Assembly: GCA_964416425.1 (NCBI GenBank)
Contig: CAYQEC010000011.1
Coordinates: forward strand, 1 to 64,000
Source of the DNA: CAYQEC01 sp964416425
GTDB lineage: Bacteria > Actinomycetota > Acidimicrobiia > Spongiisociales > UBA5794
Length of the DNA: 64,000 nucleotides
Direction: 5' to 3'
Shown: one piece after another, positions 16,784 to 24,892 of the stretch
How positions within the stretch are numbered: position 1 is the first letter of the stretch
How the letters are laid out: every line of letters begins with the position of its first letter
The notes under the pieces: model-generated
What the model was told of the DNA's origin: nothing
Database searches by the model: none
Seen by the model: only the letters and a program-made list of their open reading frames with translations
Program-made: the position numbers and the translations under genes

Positions 16784-18454
16784 ATGATGACGAAGAAGCT
16801 GCACTCTCAGGACGTGACGATCGGCTCCGCCAAGGCGGGAGCCCGAGCCATGCTGCGGGCGGTCGGCCTCACCGAGGCCGATTTCGCCAAGGCCCAGGTC
16901 GGCGTGGTGTCGGCCGGCAACGAGGTCACTCCCTGCAACCTCAGCGGTCCTCGCCTGAGCGAGGCCGCCAAGCAGGGCGTGCGTGACGCCGGCGGCGTCG
17001 GGCTCACCTTCGCGACCATCGCGGTGTCCGACGGCATCTCGATGGGCCACGAGGGGATGCGGGCCTCGCTGGTGTCCCGTGAGGTCATCGCCGATTCGGT
17101 CGAGCTGATGATGCACGCCGAGCGGTTCGACGCCATGGTGTCGATCGCCGGCTGCGACAAGTCGCTTCCCGGGATGCTGATGGCGGCCGCCCGCCACAAC
17201 ATGCCCTCGGTGTTCCTCTACGGCGGGTCGAGCCTGCCCGGCCACCTCGACGGCAAGGACATCTCGATCGTCGACGTCTTCGAGGGCATCGGCGCCTTGG
17301 CGGAGGGCAAGATCGACGAGTCCCGCCTGCTCGACATCGAACGGGCCGCCTGCCCGGGGGTCGGGTCGTGCGCCGGCATGTTCACCGCCAACACGATGGC
17401 GTCCTCGGGTGAGGCGCTCGGCATGTCGCTGCCGGGGAGCGCCAGCGTCCCTGCCATCGACGGCCGTCTCGACGAGTACGCCACCCGGTCCGGCCTGGCG
17501 GTGATGGCGCTGCTCGAGGCCGAGATCCGTCCCCGCGACATCATGACCCGCAAGGCCTTCGAGAACGCCATCATGTTGGTGATGGCCCTCGGCGGGTCGA
17601 CCAACGCCGTGCTGCACCTGCTGGCCATCGCCCACGAGGCGCGGGTCGACCTCACCCTGGAGGACTTTGACGAGATCGGGCGGCGGACGCCGCATCTCGG
17701 GGATCTCAAGCCGTTCGGCCGCTACCACATGGTGGACCTCGACCGTATCGGCGGCGTCCCGGTGGTGCTGCGGGTGCTGCTCGACGCCGGGCTGCTGCAC
17801 GGCGACGCTCTCACCGTGACCGGCAAGACCATGGCGGAGAACCTCGAGGGGGTGGTGTTCCCGACCGACCAGGACGTCGTGTTGCCGATCGATGCGCCGC
17901 TGGCGCCCAAGGGCGGCATCGCCATCCTGCGCGGGTCGCTGGCGCCGAGCGGGGCGGTGGTGAAGATCGCCGGCGTCGACCTCGACACGTTCGAGGGCCC
18001 GGCCCGGGTCTTCGACGACGAGCAGCACGCCCTGGCGACGCTGTACGACCACGACATCCACCCCGGCGACGTGGTGGTGGTGCGCTACGAGGGCCCGAAG
18101 GGCGGCCCCGGGATGCGCGAGATGCTGGCGATCACCTCGGGGATCAAGGGTGCCGGGCTCGGCAAGGACGTGTTGCTCATCACCGACGGCCGCTTCTCCG
18201 GCGGGACCACCGGCCTCTGCATCGGCCATGTCGCTCCGGAGGCGGCCCACGGCGGCCCGATCGGCCTCATCGAGGAGGGTGACCGGATCCGGGTGGATCT
18301 GCCGGCACGCCGCCTCGACGTGCTGGTCGACGACGAGGTGATGGAGGCGCGGCGCACGATCTGGGTGGCGAACCCGCCCCGCTACACCTCCGGCGCCCTC
18401 GCCAAGTATGCCTCGCTGGTCGGGTCGGCGGAGCGCGGCGCCGTCTGCGACTGA
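16784..18454 (+). CDS. ilvD: Dihydroxy-acid dehydratase
   Basis: 556 residues, normal for IlvD. It catalyses the dehydration of dihydroxy-acids in valine, isoleucine and leucine synthesis. Iron-sulfur and Mg motifs are visible: TPCNLS near residue 47, GCDKSLPGML near 125, CPGVGSCAGMFTANTM near 190 and TDGRFSGGTTG near 468. ATG 16784 (MMTKKLHSQ) is preceded by a -10 box rather than a ribosome site. It converges with a PPOX gene, the stops lying in a shared CTGAG/CTCAG hairpin. Confidence 0.95.
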   Translation: MMTKKLHSQDVTIGSAKAGARAMLRAVGLTEADFAKAQVGVVSAGNEVTPCNLSGPRLSEAAKQGVRDAGGVGLTFATIAVSDGISMGHEGMRASLVSREVIADSVELMMHAERFDAMVSIAGCDKSLPGMLMAAARHNMPSVFLYGGSSLPGHLDGKDISIVDVFEGIGALAEGKIDESRLLDIERAACPGVGSCAGMFTANTMASSGEALGMSLPGSASVPAIDGRLDEYATRSGLAVMALLEAEIRPRDIMTRKAFENAIMLVMALGGSTNAVLHLLAIAHEARVDLTLEDFDEIGRRTPHLGDLKPFGRYHMVDLDRIGGVPVVLRVLLDAGLLHGDALTVTGKTMAENLEGVVFPTDQDVVLPIDAPLAPKGGIAILRGSLAPSGAVVKIAGVDLDTFEGPARVFDDEQHALATLYDHDIHPGDVVVVRYEGPKGGPGMREMLAITSGIKGAGLGKDVLLITDGRFSGGTTGLCIGHVAPEAAHGGPIGLIEEGDRIRVDLPARRLDVLVDDEVMEARRTIWVANPPRYTSGALAKYASLVGSAERGAVCD

Positions 18455-18468
18455 GGCGGCCGGCTCAG
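18451..18468. terminator. Compact bidirectional hairpin holding both stop codons (ilvD / PPOX)
   Basis: CTGAG (18451-18455) contains the ilvD TGA; CTCAG (18464-18468) contains the complement of the PPOX TGA. The intervening GCGGCCGG is 8 bases and GC-rich. The same arrangement recurs at three other convergent gene pairs here. Confidence 0.5.
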
Positions 18469-18854
18469 CCGGAGATGTGGTCGACTTCGATCTCGACGTC
18501 GACCCGGACCTGGCCGGGGGTGGCCCATTCGTAGCGATCGGAGCCCGTGTACTTGTGGGCGAGCCGGTCGATGAGGCCAAAGCCGCGCGGTTCGATGACG
18601 ACGGCCCGCCCCTTGATGACGATGTTGCGGTATGGCTTGCCCGGAGGGGTGAGCGACAGGCTGACCCGGGGATCGCGCCGCAGGTTGCGCGGCTTGACCC
18701 GTCCCTCGGCCGTGCTGAAGACGATCCGGTCGCCTTCGACGTCGAGCCAGATCACCGTGACCTGGGGGGTGCCGTCGGGATTGATCGTGGCGAGATGGGC
18801 GAAGACGGGCTGCCGCAGGACCTCGGCCACGTCGTCGGGGATGGGGATGCTCAC
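18465..18854 (-). CDS. PPOX-class F420/FMN-dependent oxidoreductase
   Basis: 129 residues with the split-barrel flavin fold. The characteristic order is PVFAHLATINPDGTPQVTVIW near residue 18, DRIVFSTAEGRVKPRNLRRDPRVSLSL near 42 and YRNIVIKGRAVV near 75. The RxKxRNLRRDPRV motif is typical of the F420-binding (TIGR03618-like) group common in actinobacteria. Substrate unknown. GTG 18854 is the likely start (VSIPIPDD); another GTG-type start slightly upstream cannot be excluded. Confidence 0.8.
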   Translation of the reverse strand: MSIPIPDDVAEVLRQPVFAHLATINPDGTPQVTVIWLDVEGDRIVFSTAEGRVKPRNLRRDPRVSLSLTPPGKPYRNIVIKGRAVVIEPRGFGLIDRLAHKYTGSDRYEWATPGQVRVDVEIEVDHISG

Positions 18855-18932
18855 GGTGGCGACGCCTCTCGGTCGGGGTAGCACGACCCTACCGCGCCCC
18901 CGTCACGACCAGGTCGCGCCGTCACCGCGAGG

Positions 18933-18938
18933 TACACT
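18933..18938 (+). promoter_or_regulatory. -10-like TACACT, 7 bases before the selenoprotein ATG
   Basis: TACACT fits TANNNT and ends 7 bases before ATG 18946. This implies a leaderless mRNA and supports 18946 rather than the downstream GTG at 18997 as the true start. Confidence 0.5.
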
Positions 18939-18945
18939 CGCCGTC

Positions 18946-19182
18946 ATGAGGCTCGAGATCGAATACTGCGCCGTTTGAGGCTATCGCAGCCGTGCCGTGA
19001 GCATGGCGAGCAGCCTGCTCGAGGAGTTCGAGCGACAGATCGAGGCCGTGACCCTGGTGCCGTCCTCCGGCGGGGTCTTCGAGGTGACCGCCGGTGACCA
19101 CCTCCTCTTCTCGAAGCGGGCGACCGCGCGCCACCCCGACTACGCCGACGTCGCCGAGCCGGTCCGCGCCCTGCTCGGCTGA
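18946..19182 (+). CDS. Selenoprotein W-like (Rdx family) with in-frame UGA as selenocysteine
   Basis: Reading through the TGA at 18976-18978 as Sec gives a 78-residue protein. It opens MRLEIEYCAV-U-GYRSRA, so C8 and U11 form the CxxU redox motif of SelW; animal SelW has YCGAUGYKSK at the same place. After it, SSGGVFEVTAGDHLLFSK (residues 40-57) is the Rdx-family GGxFEV core, and the product ends RHPDYADVAEPVRALLG, all full length for the family. A hairpin just after the UGA is a fitting bacterial SECIS. Conventional gene calling would miss the first 17 codons and start at GTG 18997, losing the active site. Rdx proteins are thioredoxin-like oxidoreductases. Sec machinery (selA, selB, selC, selD) is not in this window. 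Confidence 0.85.
18986..19011 (+). promoter_or_regulatory. Putative bacterial SECIS hairpin of the SelW gene
   Basis: GCCGTGC (18989-18995) pairs with GCATGGC (19001-19007), seven pairs including one G-U, around the loop CGTGA. Outer GC pairs (18986-18987 with 19010-19011) extend it past a small internal loop. The loop G at 18997 is 18 bases after the UGA, within the roughly 16-37-base window described for bacterial SECIS elements, and the loop contains the expected G then U. Confidence 0.7.
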
Positions 19183-19201
19183 GATCCGCGCCGCGGCTCA
19201 G
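19179..19201. terminator. Bidirectional hairpin holding both stop codons (selW / IMPase)
   Basis: CTGAG (19179-19183, containing the selW TGA) pairs with CTCAG (19197-19201, containing the IMPase stop complement). CCGC (19186-19189) and GCGG (19193-19196) extend the stem. No U-run is present. Confidence 0.5.
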
Positions 19202-19983
19202 GCGAGGTGGGCGGGAAGGGTGGCGGCGACGATCTCCCGCAGCGGGGCGTGCAGGCTGGGGTTGGCGGCGACGATGTGGGGGCCTCCGGGCGTGAACGGC
19301 GCCCCGTGGGCGTCGCTGACGACGCCTCCGGCTTCCTGCACCAGCATGATCCCGGCCGCGGTGTCCCACGGCGCCAGCGAGTACTCCCAATAGGCGTCGA
19401 ACCGGCCCGCCGCCAGCCACGCCAGGTCGAGGGCCGCCGACCCGAAGCGGCGCACCCCGTTGACCTGCTCCAGCACGGCCGCCACGGTGTGAGCGTAGGC
19501 GGCGGCGTAGCGGTCGTGGTCGTAGGGGAAACCGGTGATCACCACCGCCCGGGACAGGTCGTCGACGGCCGAGACGGCGAGCGGCGCCCCGTTGAGAGTG
19601 GCGCCGGATCCGGCGGTGGCGGCGAAGACCTCGTCCCGGAGCGGGTCGACGATGGCGGCGGCCACCGCCACGGTCCCGTCGTAGAGCGCCACCGACACCG
19701 ACACCTGCGGGATGCCGTGCACGAAGTTCACCGTGCCGTCGAGGGGGTCCACCAGCCAGCGCCGCCCATCCCCGTGGCGACCGGCGCCTTCCTCGGCGAG
19801 CACGCTGTCGGAGGGTCGCTCGGCGGCGATGAAGCCCACGATGGCGTGCTCGGAGTGCCGGTCGATGTCCGTGACGGGATCGAACCGGCCCTTGAGGTCG
19901 GTGCGGTAGGTCGATCCGAACCCTTCCCGGACGATGGCGGCCCCGACCTGAGCGGCGGCGATGGCCAGCTCGGTGTCGTTCAT
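19198..19983 (-). CDS. Inositol monophosphatase family phosphatase
   Basis: 261 residues. Metal-binding motifs are clear: VTDIDRHSEHAI near 36, AEEGAG near 63, WLVDPLDGTVNFVHG near 75 and the C-terminal LAPWDTAAGIMLVQEAGG near 205. The family dephosphorylates inositol phosphate, and some members act on histidinol phosphate or PAP/fructose bisphosphate. ATG 19983 gives the family-typical start MNDTELAIAAAQVGAAIV. Substrate cannot be assigned from sequence. Confidence 0.88.
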   Translation of the reverse strand: MNDTELAIAAAQVGAAIVREGFGSTYRTDLKGRFDPVTDIDRHSEHAIVGFIAAERPSDSVLAEEGAGRHGDGRRWLVDPLDGTVNFVHGIPQVSVSVALYDGTVAVAAAIVDPLRDEVFAATAGSGATLNGAPLAVSAVDDLSRAVVITGFPYDHDRYAAAYAHTVAAVLEQVNGVRRFGSAALDLAWLAAGRFDAYWEYSLAPWDTAAGIMLVQEAGGVVSDAHGAPFTPGGPHIVAANPSLHAPLREIVAATLPAHLA

Positions 19984-20141
19984 GGGCGACACTCTACGGT
20001 CGGCCTCTTGGCCTGCGATCGTCGCCCACGGCGACCGGCACGGCGCCACCGGTGCCGCCCCTCGCCGCCGGGATGGGCGTGGATGGGACGGGGCGGGCTC
20101 ATTCGTATCTTGCCCTGACCGCTCCTAGCCTGCGGACCTCG

Positions 20142-21629
20142 ATGGCCCCGTACGTCGCCGCGCTGCTGAGTGGTCTGCTCATGTGGGCCGCCTTTCCCCC
20201 TCTCGGCTGGGGTTTGCTGGCGTTCGTGGCCCCTGCCCCGCTGTTGTGGGCGCTGCGGCGGGTCGAGCGCCCCGGCGGCGCGATCGCGGTGGGGTTCGTT
20301 TACGGCGGTGTGTTCTTCGGGCTCCTGCTGCGGTGGATCTTCGTGCTCGGGGCGGTGGCATGGATCCCGCTCACCATCTGGCTGGCATCGCTGACGGCCG
20401 GGTTTGGCCTGCTGGTGTGGGTGTTCCGCCTCTGGCCCGCCGGCCGCTGGTGGCTCATCGTCGTCGGGAGCTGGGGGGTGTGGGAGCTGCTGCGGGCCCG
20501 TTTCCCGTGGGGTGGATTCCCGTGGGGTTCGGTGGGATACGCCGCCGCCGGCAACCCGGGCCTCATCGGCTCGGTGCAATGGGTGGGGCCGAGCGGCTGG
20601 ACGATCCTCGCGGTGGGCGTCGCCACCGGCATCGTGCTCATCGCCGAGGACTCGGCCAACTGGCGGCTCTTCGTCGATCCGCTGGTGGTGGTGCTCATGC
20701 TCGGGCTCGGCGGCAGCCTGATGGCGCCCTCGGCCGACGGCGACCCGATCCGGGTGGCGATCATCCAGGGCAGCTCGCCGTGCCCGGGGACCCACTGCCA
20801 GAACGAGAACCAGCGCATCTACGAGCGCCACCTCGAGCTGACGAGGTCGTTGACGCCCGAGAGCGTCGACCTGGTCGTCTGGGCCGAGAACGCCTTCGGG
20901 ACTCCCTACGACCCCATCACCAATCCCGACGTCCGGGCCGAGTTGAAGGAGGAGGCGTCCCGCCTCGGCGCCTACATCCTGGCGAGCGGAACCGAGCGGG
21001 TCGGCGATTCCGAGTTCCTCAATCTCAACATCGTGTACTCCCCGTTCGGGGCCGAGGCGGGACGCTACGCCAAGCGGCATCCGGTTCCCTTCGGGGAGTT
21101 CGTTCCGTTCCGCGGCCTCCTCGACTTCATCCCCCAACTCGAGCAGGTGCCGCGGGACATGGTGCCGGGCGAGGAGGCGGTGGTGTTTCCGGTCAAGGAG
21201 GGGGTGGTCGGGTCGGTCATCTCGTTCGAGGGAGCGTTCGTCCGGTACGTCCGTGACGAGGCGCGGGCCGGGTCGCAGCTGCTCGTGGTGACCTCCAACG
21301 AGAGCAGCTACGGCAACGCTCCGGCGTCGGACCAGTTCATCGGGCTCACCCGCGTCAACGCCGCCGCCGTCGGGCAGGATCTGGTGCACGCCGCCATCAC
21401 GGGCAAGTCGACGTTCATCTCCGCCTCAGGTGAGGTCGGCGAGAAGACCGAGCTCTTCACCGAGCAGGTGTTGATCGGCGTCGTCAACTTCCGCACCGCC
21501 GGCCTCACCCTGTACGCTCGCTTTGGTGACTGGATGCTGCTGGTGGCCGCCGCCGGGGCGGTGGCCGCGGTGATGGTGCCGGGCGAGGGTCGTCCCGAGG
21601 GCGGGTTGCGGGGGCCGCGGGCCGCCTGA
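20142..21629 (+). CDS. lnt: Apolipoprotein N-acyltransferase-like protein with catalytic Cys replaced by Ser
   Basis: 495 residues. The N-terminal half has about six to seven membrane helices (first 190 residues), followed by a nitrilase-like domain. The triad positions read WAENA (Glu249), YAKRHPVPFGEFVP (Lys311) and ISFEGAF, where residue 361 (codon TCG at 21222) is Ser instead of the usual Cys of the CYE/CFE motif. Lnt adds the third acyl chain to lipoproteins through a Cys thioester, so the change should weaken or abolish that chemistry unless Ser substitutes. The rest of the motif and SNESSYG near 388 are intact. ATG 20142 is the first start fitting the family (APYVAALLSGLL). Weak -10-like TAGCCT precedes it. 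Confidence 0.82.
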   Translation: MAPYVAALLSGLLMWAAFPPLGWGLLAFVAPAPLLWALRRVERPGGAIAVGFVYGGVFFGLLLRWIFVLGAVAWIPLTIWLASLTAGFGLLVWVFRLWPAGRWWLIVVGSWGVWELLRARFPWGGFPWGSVGYAAAGNPGLIGSVQWVGPSGWTILAVGVATGIVLIAEDSANWRLFVDPLVVVLMLGLGGSLMAPSADGDPIRVAIIQGSSPCPGTHCQNENQRIYERHLELTRSLTPESVDLVVWAENAFGTPYDPITNPDVRAELKEEASRLGAYILASGTERVGDSEFLNLNIVYSPFGAEAGRYAKRHPVPFGEFVPFRGLLDFIPQLEQVPRDMVPGEEAVVFPVKEGVVGSVISFEGAFVRYVRDEARAGSQLLVVTSNESSYGNAPASDQFIGLTRVNAAAVGQDLVHAAITGKSTFISASGEVGEKTELFTEQVLIGVVNFRTAGLTLYARFGDWMLLVAAAGAVAAVMVPGEGRPEGGLRGPRAA

Positions 21630-21651
21630 GGCGTCGTTCACCGGCCGCGAC

Positions 21652-22926
21652 CTACCCCTGCTCGTGGACGGTGATCGCCTCGTCGAGGATGTCCATCCCG
21701 CGGTCGAGCTCCTCGATGGAGACGTTGAGCGGCGGGATGAACCGGATGATGTTGGCGTCGGGCCCGCACGGCAGGATGAGCAGCCCTCGCTCGTGGGCGG
21801 CGCGCCCGATCCGCCGGTACGCCTCCGGGCTCGGGGTGCGGCCGTCGGGCTCGACCAGCTCGACGCCGATCATCAGTCCCAGCCCACGCACGTCGCCGAC
21901 GGTGGGATGGGCCTCCTTCATCTCGTTCCAGCGGGAGAACGCATGGTCGGAGAGCTTGGGAACCTGCGGCACGACGTCGGCGAGGGTCTCGATGGTGGCG
22001 ACGGCCGCGGCGCACGAGATCGGGTTGCCGCCGAAGGTGGTGCCGTGCGAGCCGGGCGGCCACGAGTCCATGAGCTGCTTGGAGGCGCCGAAGGCCGACA
22101 GCGGCAGCCCGTTGGCGATCGCCTTGCCCATCACGAGCACGTCGGGACGCACCCCGTAGAGCTGCGAGGTGAACCAGTCGCCGGTGCGACCGAACCCGCT
22201 CTGGACCTCGTCGGCGATGAGCAGGATGCCGTGCTCGTCGGCCAGCGACCGCAGCTCCTGGAGGAAGGCGCGGCCGCCCGGGTAGTAGCCGCCCTCACCC
22301 TGCATCGGCTCGACGAGGAACGCCGCCACCTCTCCGGGGGTAATGACGTGGGCGAAGAGGAAGTGCAGCTCTTCGAGGGCCCGTTCGGTGGCGGCTTCCT
22401 GGGTCATGTTCCAGCGGAACGGCCACGGGTAGGGGGTGATGAAGACCGACCCGACGAGCGGGTGGTAGCCCTGGCGGTACTTGGCCTTCGAGGTGGTGTA
22501 GGAGACCGCGCCCATGGTGCGGCCGTGGAAGCCGCCACGGAACACGATGACGCCTTGGCGTCCGCTGGTCTTGCGGGCCAGCTTCACCGCGCCCTCGACG
22601 GCCTCGGCCCCCGAGTTCATCGTCATGAAGCTCTCGATCCCCTCCGGGGTCACCTCGCGGAGCCGCTCCCCGAGCTCGACCAGCGAGGCGTAGCGGAACA
22701 CCGCTCCGGCGTGCCATACCCGGTCGACCTGGTCGAGGATGGCCCGCTTCACATGGGCCGGCTGGTGACCGAGGTTGGAGACGGCGATGCCGCAGGTGAA
22801 GTCGAGGAAGCGGCGCCCGTCGGCGGTCTCGACGTGACTGCCGGAGGCGGACACGACCTCGATGTCGGTGTCGAAGTTGAACACCTTGGCGATGACTTCT
22901 TGGTGACGCTGAACGAGGTCTGACAT
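21652..22926 (-). CDS. Class III aminotransferase (GABA/ornithine/omega-amino type)
   Basis: 424 residues. PLP features include NSGAEAVEGAVKLARKTSGRQGV near residue 107, the FHGRTMGAVSYT loop near 133, LLIADEVQSGFGRTGDWF near 231 and the PLP lysine in VMGKAIANGLPLSA near 265. It resembles 4-aminobutyrate and acetylornithine aminotransferases. ATG 22926 has AAAGGAG 7 bases upstream. It follows the MobA-like gene on the same strand by 53 bases. The precise substrate is unknown; neighbours give no pathway. Confidence 0.82.
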   Translation of the reverse strand: MSDLVQRHQEVIAKVFNFDTDIEVVSASGSHVETADGRRFLDFTCGIAVSNLGHQPAHVKRAILDQVDRVWHAGAVFRYASLVELGERLREVTPEGIESFMTMNSGAEAVEGAVKLARKTSGRQGVIVFRGGFHGRTMGAVSYTTSKAKYRQGYHPLVGSVFITPYPWPFRWNMTQEAATERALEELHFLFAHVITPGEVAAFLVEPMQGEGGYYPGGRAFLQELRSLADEHGILLIADEVQSGFGRTGDWFTSQLYGVRPDVLVMGKAIANGLPLSAFGASKQLMDSWPPGSHGTTFGGNPISCAAAVATIETLADVVPQVPKLSDHAFSRWNEMKEAHPTVGDVRGLGLMIGVELVEPDGRTPSPEAYRRIGRAAHERGLLILPCGPDANIIRFIPPLNVSIEELDRGMDILDEAITVHEQG

Positions 22927-22979
22927 CGGAGGCTCCTTTGGGCGGGGCGAGTCGGTAGGGCGTGACGGGGCGCCCTGCG

Positions 22980-23441
22980 TCACGGGGCAGCGAAGAGCTG
23001 ACTTCGCACGTCGACCGGTCGGTTGGTCCGCATGGCCGACATTGTGACACACGGGGCAGGATGGGTCGACGGGAGAGCCCGGGTGGCGGGCTCGGCCCCG
23101 TCGCCGTCGATGGTGGCCAGGCCGCGCACGGTGGCGGGCCGCAGCAACGGCTGGTCGACGGCGACCAGCATCACGTTGCGGCCCGGGGCGTGCTCGAACA
23201 CGGTGAGCAGGCCGTTGGCCGGGCCGCGGTGTGGCCCGGCCCGATCGGGAACGGCGTGACGGCCCAGAGCAGGGCCGTCACGGCCGACGACGATCACCTC
23301 GCACCCGGCCTTGTCGAGGGCGGCGGCGACGTGTTCGAGCAGGGTGCGGGTTCCCCACGGCACCAGCGCCTTGTCGCGTCCCATGCGGCGGGCGGCGCCG
23401 CCGGCGAGGATGGCGCCGATCGGGGCAGGGTGGTTCGGCAT
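22980..23441 (-). CDS. MobA-like molybdenum cofactor guanylyltransferase, C-terminally short
   Basis: 153 residues. The start is canonical: GAILAGGAARRMGRDKALV with the nucleotide-binding G-rich loop and Lys, then VVGRDG, PHRGPANGLLTVF near 70 and LVAVDQPLLRP near 95 (the Asp-Xxx-Pro metal site, usually CDxPF). The usual last third (fold completion after this point, normally about 190-200 residues) is missing. Instead the protein ends in a Pro/Thr/Arg-rich tail unlike the family. It may be a truncated or decaying gene, or another short NTP transferase. It may share a transcript with the aminotransferase. Confidence 0.6.
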   Translation of the reverse strand: MPNHPAPIGAILAGGAARRMGRDKALVPWGTRTLLEHVAAALDKAGCEVIVVGRDGPALGRHAVPDRAGPHRGPANGLLTVFEHAPGRNVMLVAVDQPLLRPATVRGLATIDGDGAEPATRALPSTHPAPCVTMSAMRTNRPVDVRSQLFAAP

Positions 23442-23534
23442 CTCCGCACCCTAGGGGAGCACGCCGAGGCCCGGTTGCGCCACGGGACCCTGCGGAAGCG
23501 ATACAGTGAGGGTTCCCGACACTTGGAGAAGACC

Positions 23535-24494
23535 GTGAAGCGCATCGCCCCCCTGATGGCGCTCGTCGTGTTGTTGACCGGCTGCAAGATCCGGATGGAT
23601 TCGAACCTGGTTCTCAACGAAGACGAGTCGGGCACCTATGCCATCGAGATGTCCGTCGACTCGGAACTTCGCCAGCTGGCCGAGGAGCAGGGTGGCGAGC
23701 CGATCGACTTCACCCAGGGCCTGGAGGACGTTCCGGAGGGATGGACCGTCGAGGAGTTCACCGACGGTGACTTCTCCGGGGTCCGTATGGGCCACCCGTT
23801 CTCCAGCATCGCCGAGTTCGAGCAGGAGCTCTCCGACCTGGTCGCGACCGGCGGCTCGGCCACCACCGGCATGCTCACCGGCATCGGCATCAGCCACGAG
23901 GGAGACGAGTTCTCCTTCGAGTCGGACCTCACCGGAGTGGGTGACACCCTCGGCAACCTGGCCGGGGGAGATCTCGGGACCGAGATGGAGGGCGTCGACA
24001 TGGGAGCCATGTTCGACCAGCTCTTCGAGGTCCGTATCGTCATCACCCTTCCCGGCGAGATCGGTGAAAACAACGCCGACGAGGTGAACGGCAACACCCT
24101 CACCTGGAATGTCACGCTCAACGACGAAGGCAAGGTTCTCAGCGCCGTGTCGTCGGTCGGCGGCGGCGGCGGCGGCGTGGTCGTGGTCGCGCTCGCCGTG
24201 CTCGCCGGACTGATCCTGCTCGCCCTCGGAGCCGTGTACCTGCAGGGGCGGCGCCGTAAGAAGGAGCAGGATGCGGTCGAGTCGATGGGTGCACCGGGCG
24301 AGGAAGCACCCGCCGAGGACGCAGCCGCGCCTGTGGCCGGCGAGCCGGGTGCGGTGATGCCGGCCCCGGCTACCCCGGAGGAGGCCTTCGAGGAGGTCGC
24401 CGCCGAGAAAGAGGCCGCCGAGGCCCATGACGAGACGGCCGCGGAGCAGGCCACCGAGGCGACCGAGGAGGGCGAGGAGCCCGAGCTGACCTAG
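23535..24494 (+). CDS. LppM-like membrane-anchored lipoprotein
   Basis: 319 residues. GTG 23535 has GGAG (23525-23528) 6 bases upstream and gives a lipoprotein signal peptide ending LVVLLTGC (lipobox Cys near 17). Residues about 18-215 form a beta-rich LppM-type domain (MDSNLVLNEDESGTYAIEMSV start). A Gly-run then leads to a membrane helix (VVVVALAVLAGLILLALGAVY, about 219-239), followed by an RRRKK stop and an acidic Ala/Glu tail of about 75 residues. LppM of Mycobacterium tuberculosis is involved in envelope/phagosome biology; the role here is unknown. Dual lipid and helix anchoring is notable. Confidence 0.8.
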   Translation: MKRIAPLMALVVLLTGCKIRMDSNLVLNEDESGTYAIEMSVDSELRQLAEEQGGEPIDFTQGLEDVPEGWTVEEFTDGDFSGVRMGHPFSSIAEFEQELSDLVATGGSATTGMLTGIGISHEGDEFSFESDLTGVGDTLGNLAGGDLGTEMEGVDMGAMFDQLFEVRIVITLPGEIGENNADEVNGNTLTWNVTLNDEGKVLSAVSSVGGGGGGVVVVALAVLAGLILLALGAVYLQGRRRKKEQDAVESMGAPGEEAPAEDAAAPVAGEPGAVMPAPATPEEAFEEVAAEKEAAEAHDETAAEQATEATEEGEEPELT

Positions 24495-24504
24495 CGGCGG
24501 GCGC

Positions 24505-24819
24505 TCAGTCGTCGGAGAGGGCAGGGCCGTGATCGGCCATGACCTCGCGCAGCAGATCCATCGCGGTGATGATCTTCTGCGACGTCACCGAGTAGTAGGC
24601 CCATTGGCCGTCCTTGCGGGACGTGACGAGACCCTTCTCGCGGAGCACCGCCAGGTGCTGTGAGACGTTGGCCTGCGGGATGCCCAACTCCGCCACCAGG
24701 TCGGACACGGAGCGTTCCCCGGCGCGCAGCGCGTTGATGATCAGCAGGCGCTTGGGGTCGGCCAGACCCCGGCACACGCTGGCGTGAAGTCTGCTCATCT
24801 CGGATTGGACCGAGGCCAT
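24505..24819 (-). CDS. ArsR/SmtB-family transcriptional regulator
   Basis: About 104 residues with the winged-helix pattern CRGLADPKRLLIINALRAGERSVSDLVAELGIPQANVSQHLAVLREKGLVTSRKDGQWAYYSVTS. The recognition helix is QANVSQHLAVLRE. The usual alpha3 metal motif ELCVCDL is replaced by RSVSDL, so metal sensing through those cysteines is unlikely; a single Cys lies at CRGLAD. ATG 24819 gives a standard N-terminus; a TTG at 24861 could add 14 residues. Target genes unknown. It converges with the LppM gene 10 bases away. Confidence 0.85.
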   Translation of the reverse strand: MASVQSEMSRLHASVCRGLADPKRLLIINALRAGERSVSDLVAELGIPQANVSQHLAVLREKGLVTSRKDGQWAYYSVTSQKIITAMDLLREVMADHGPALSDD

Positions 24820-24892
24820 GGCGTGCACTATGGCGACCCGGCGCTGTCTGATGCAAGTCAATTCCAGGCGTGGGGCGTGCTTCGGCCGCGAA

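Noticed and set aside
18997..19182. A 60-residue gene starting at GTG 18997
   Set aside because: It lacks the CxxU active site and a promoter-fit start; reading through the UGA from ATG 18946 gives the complete SelW family protein.
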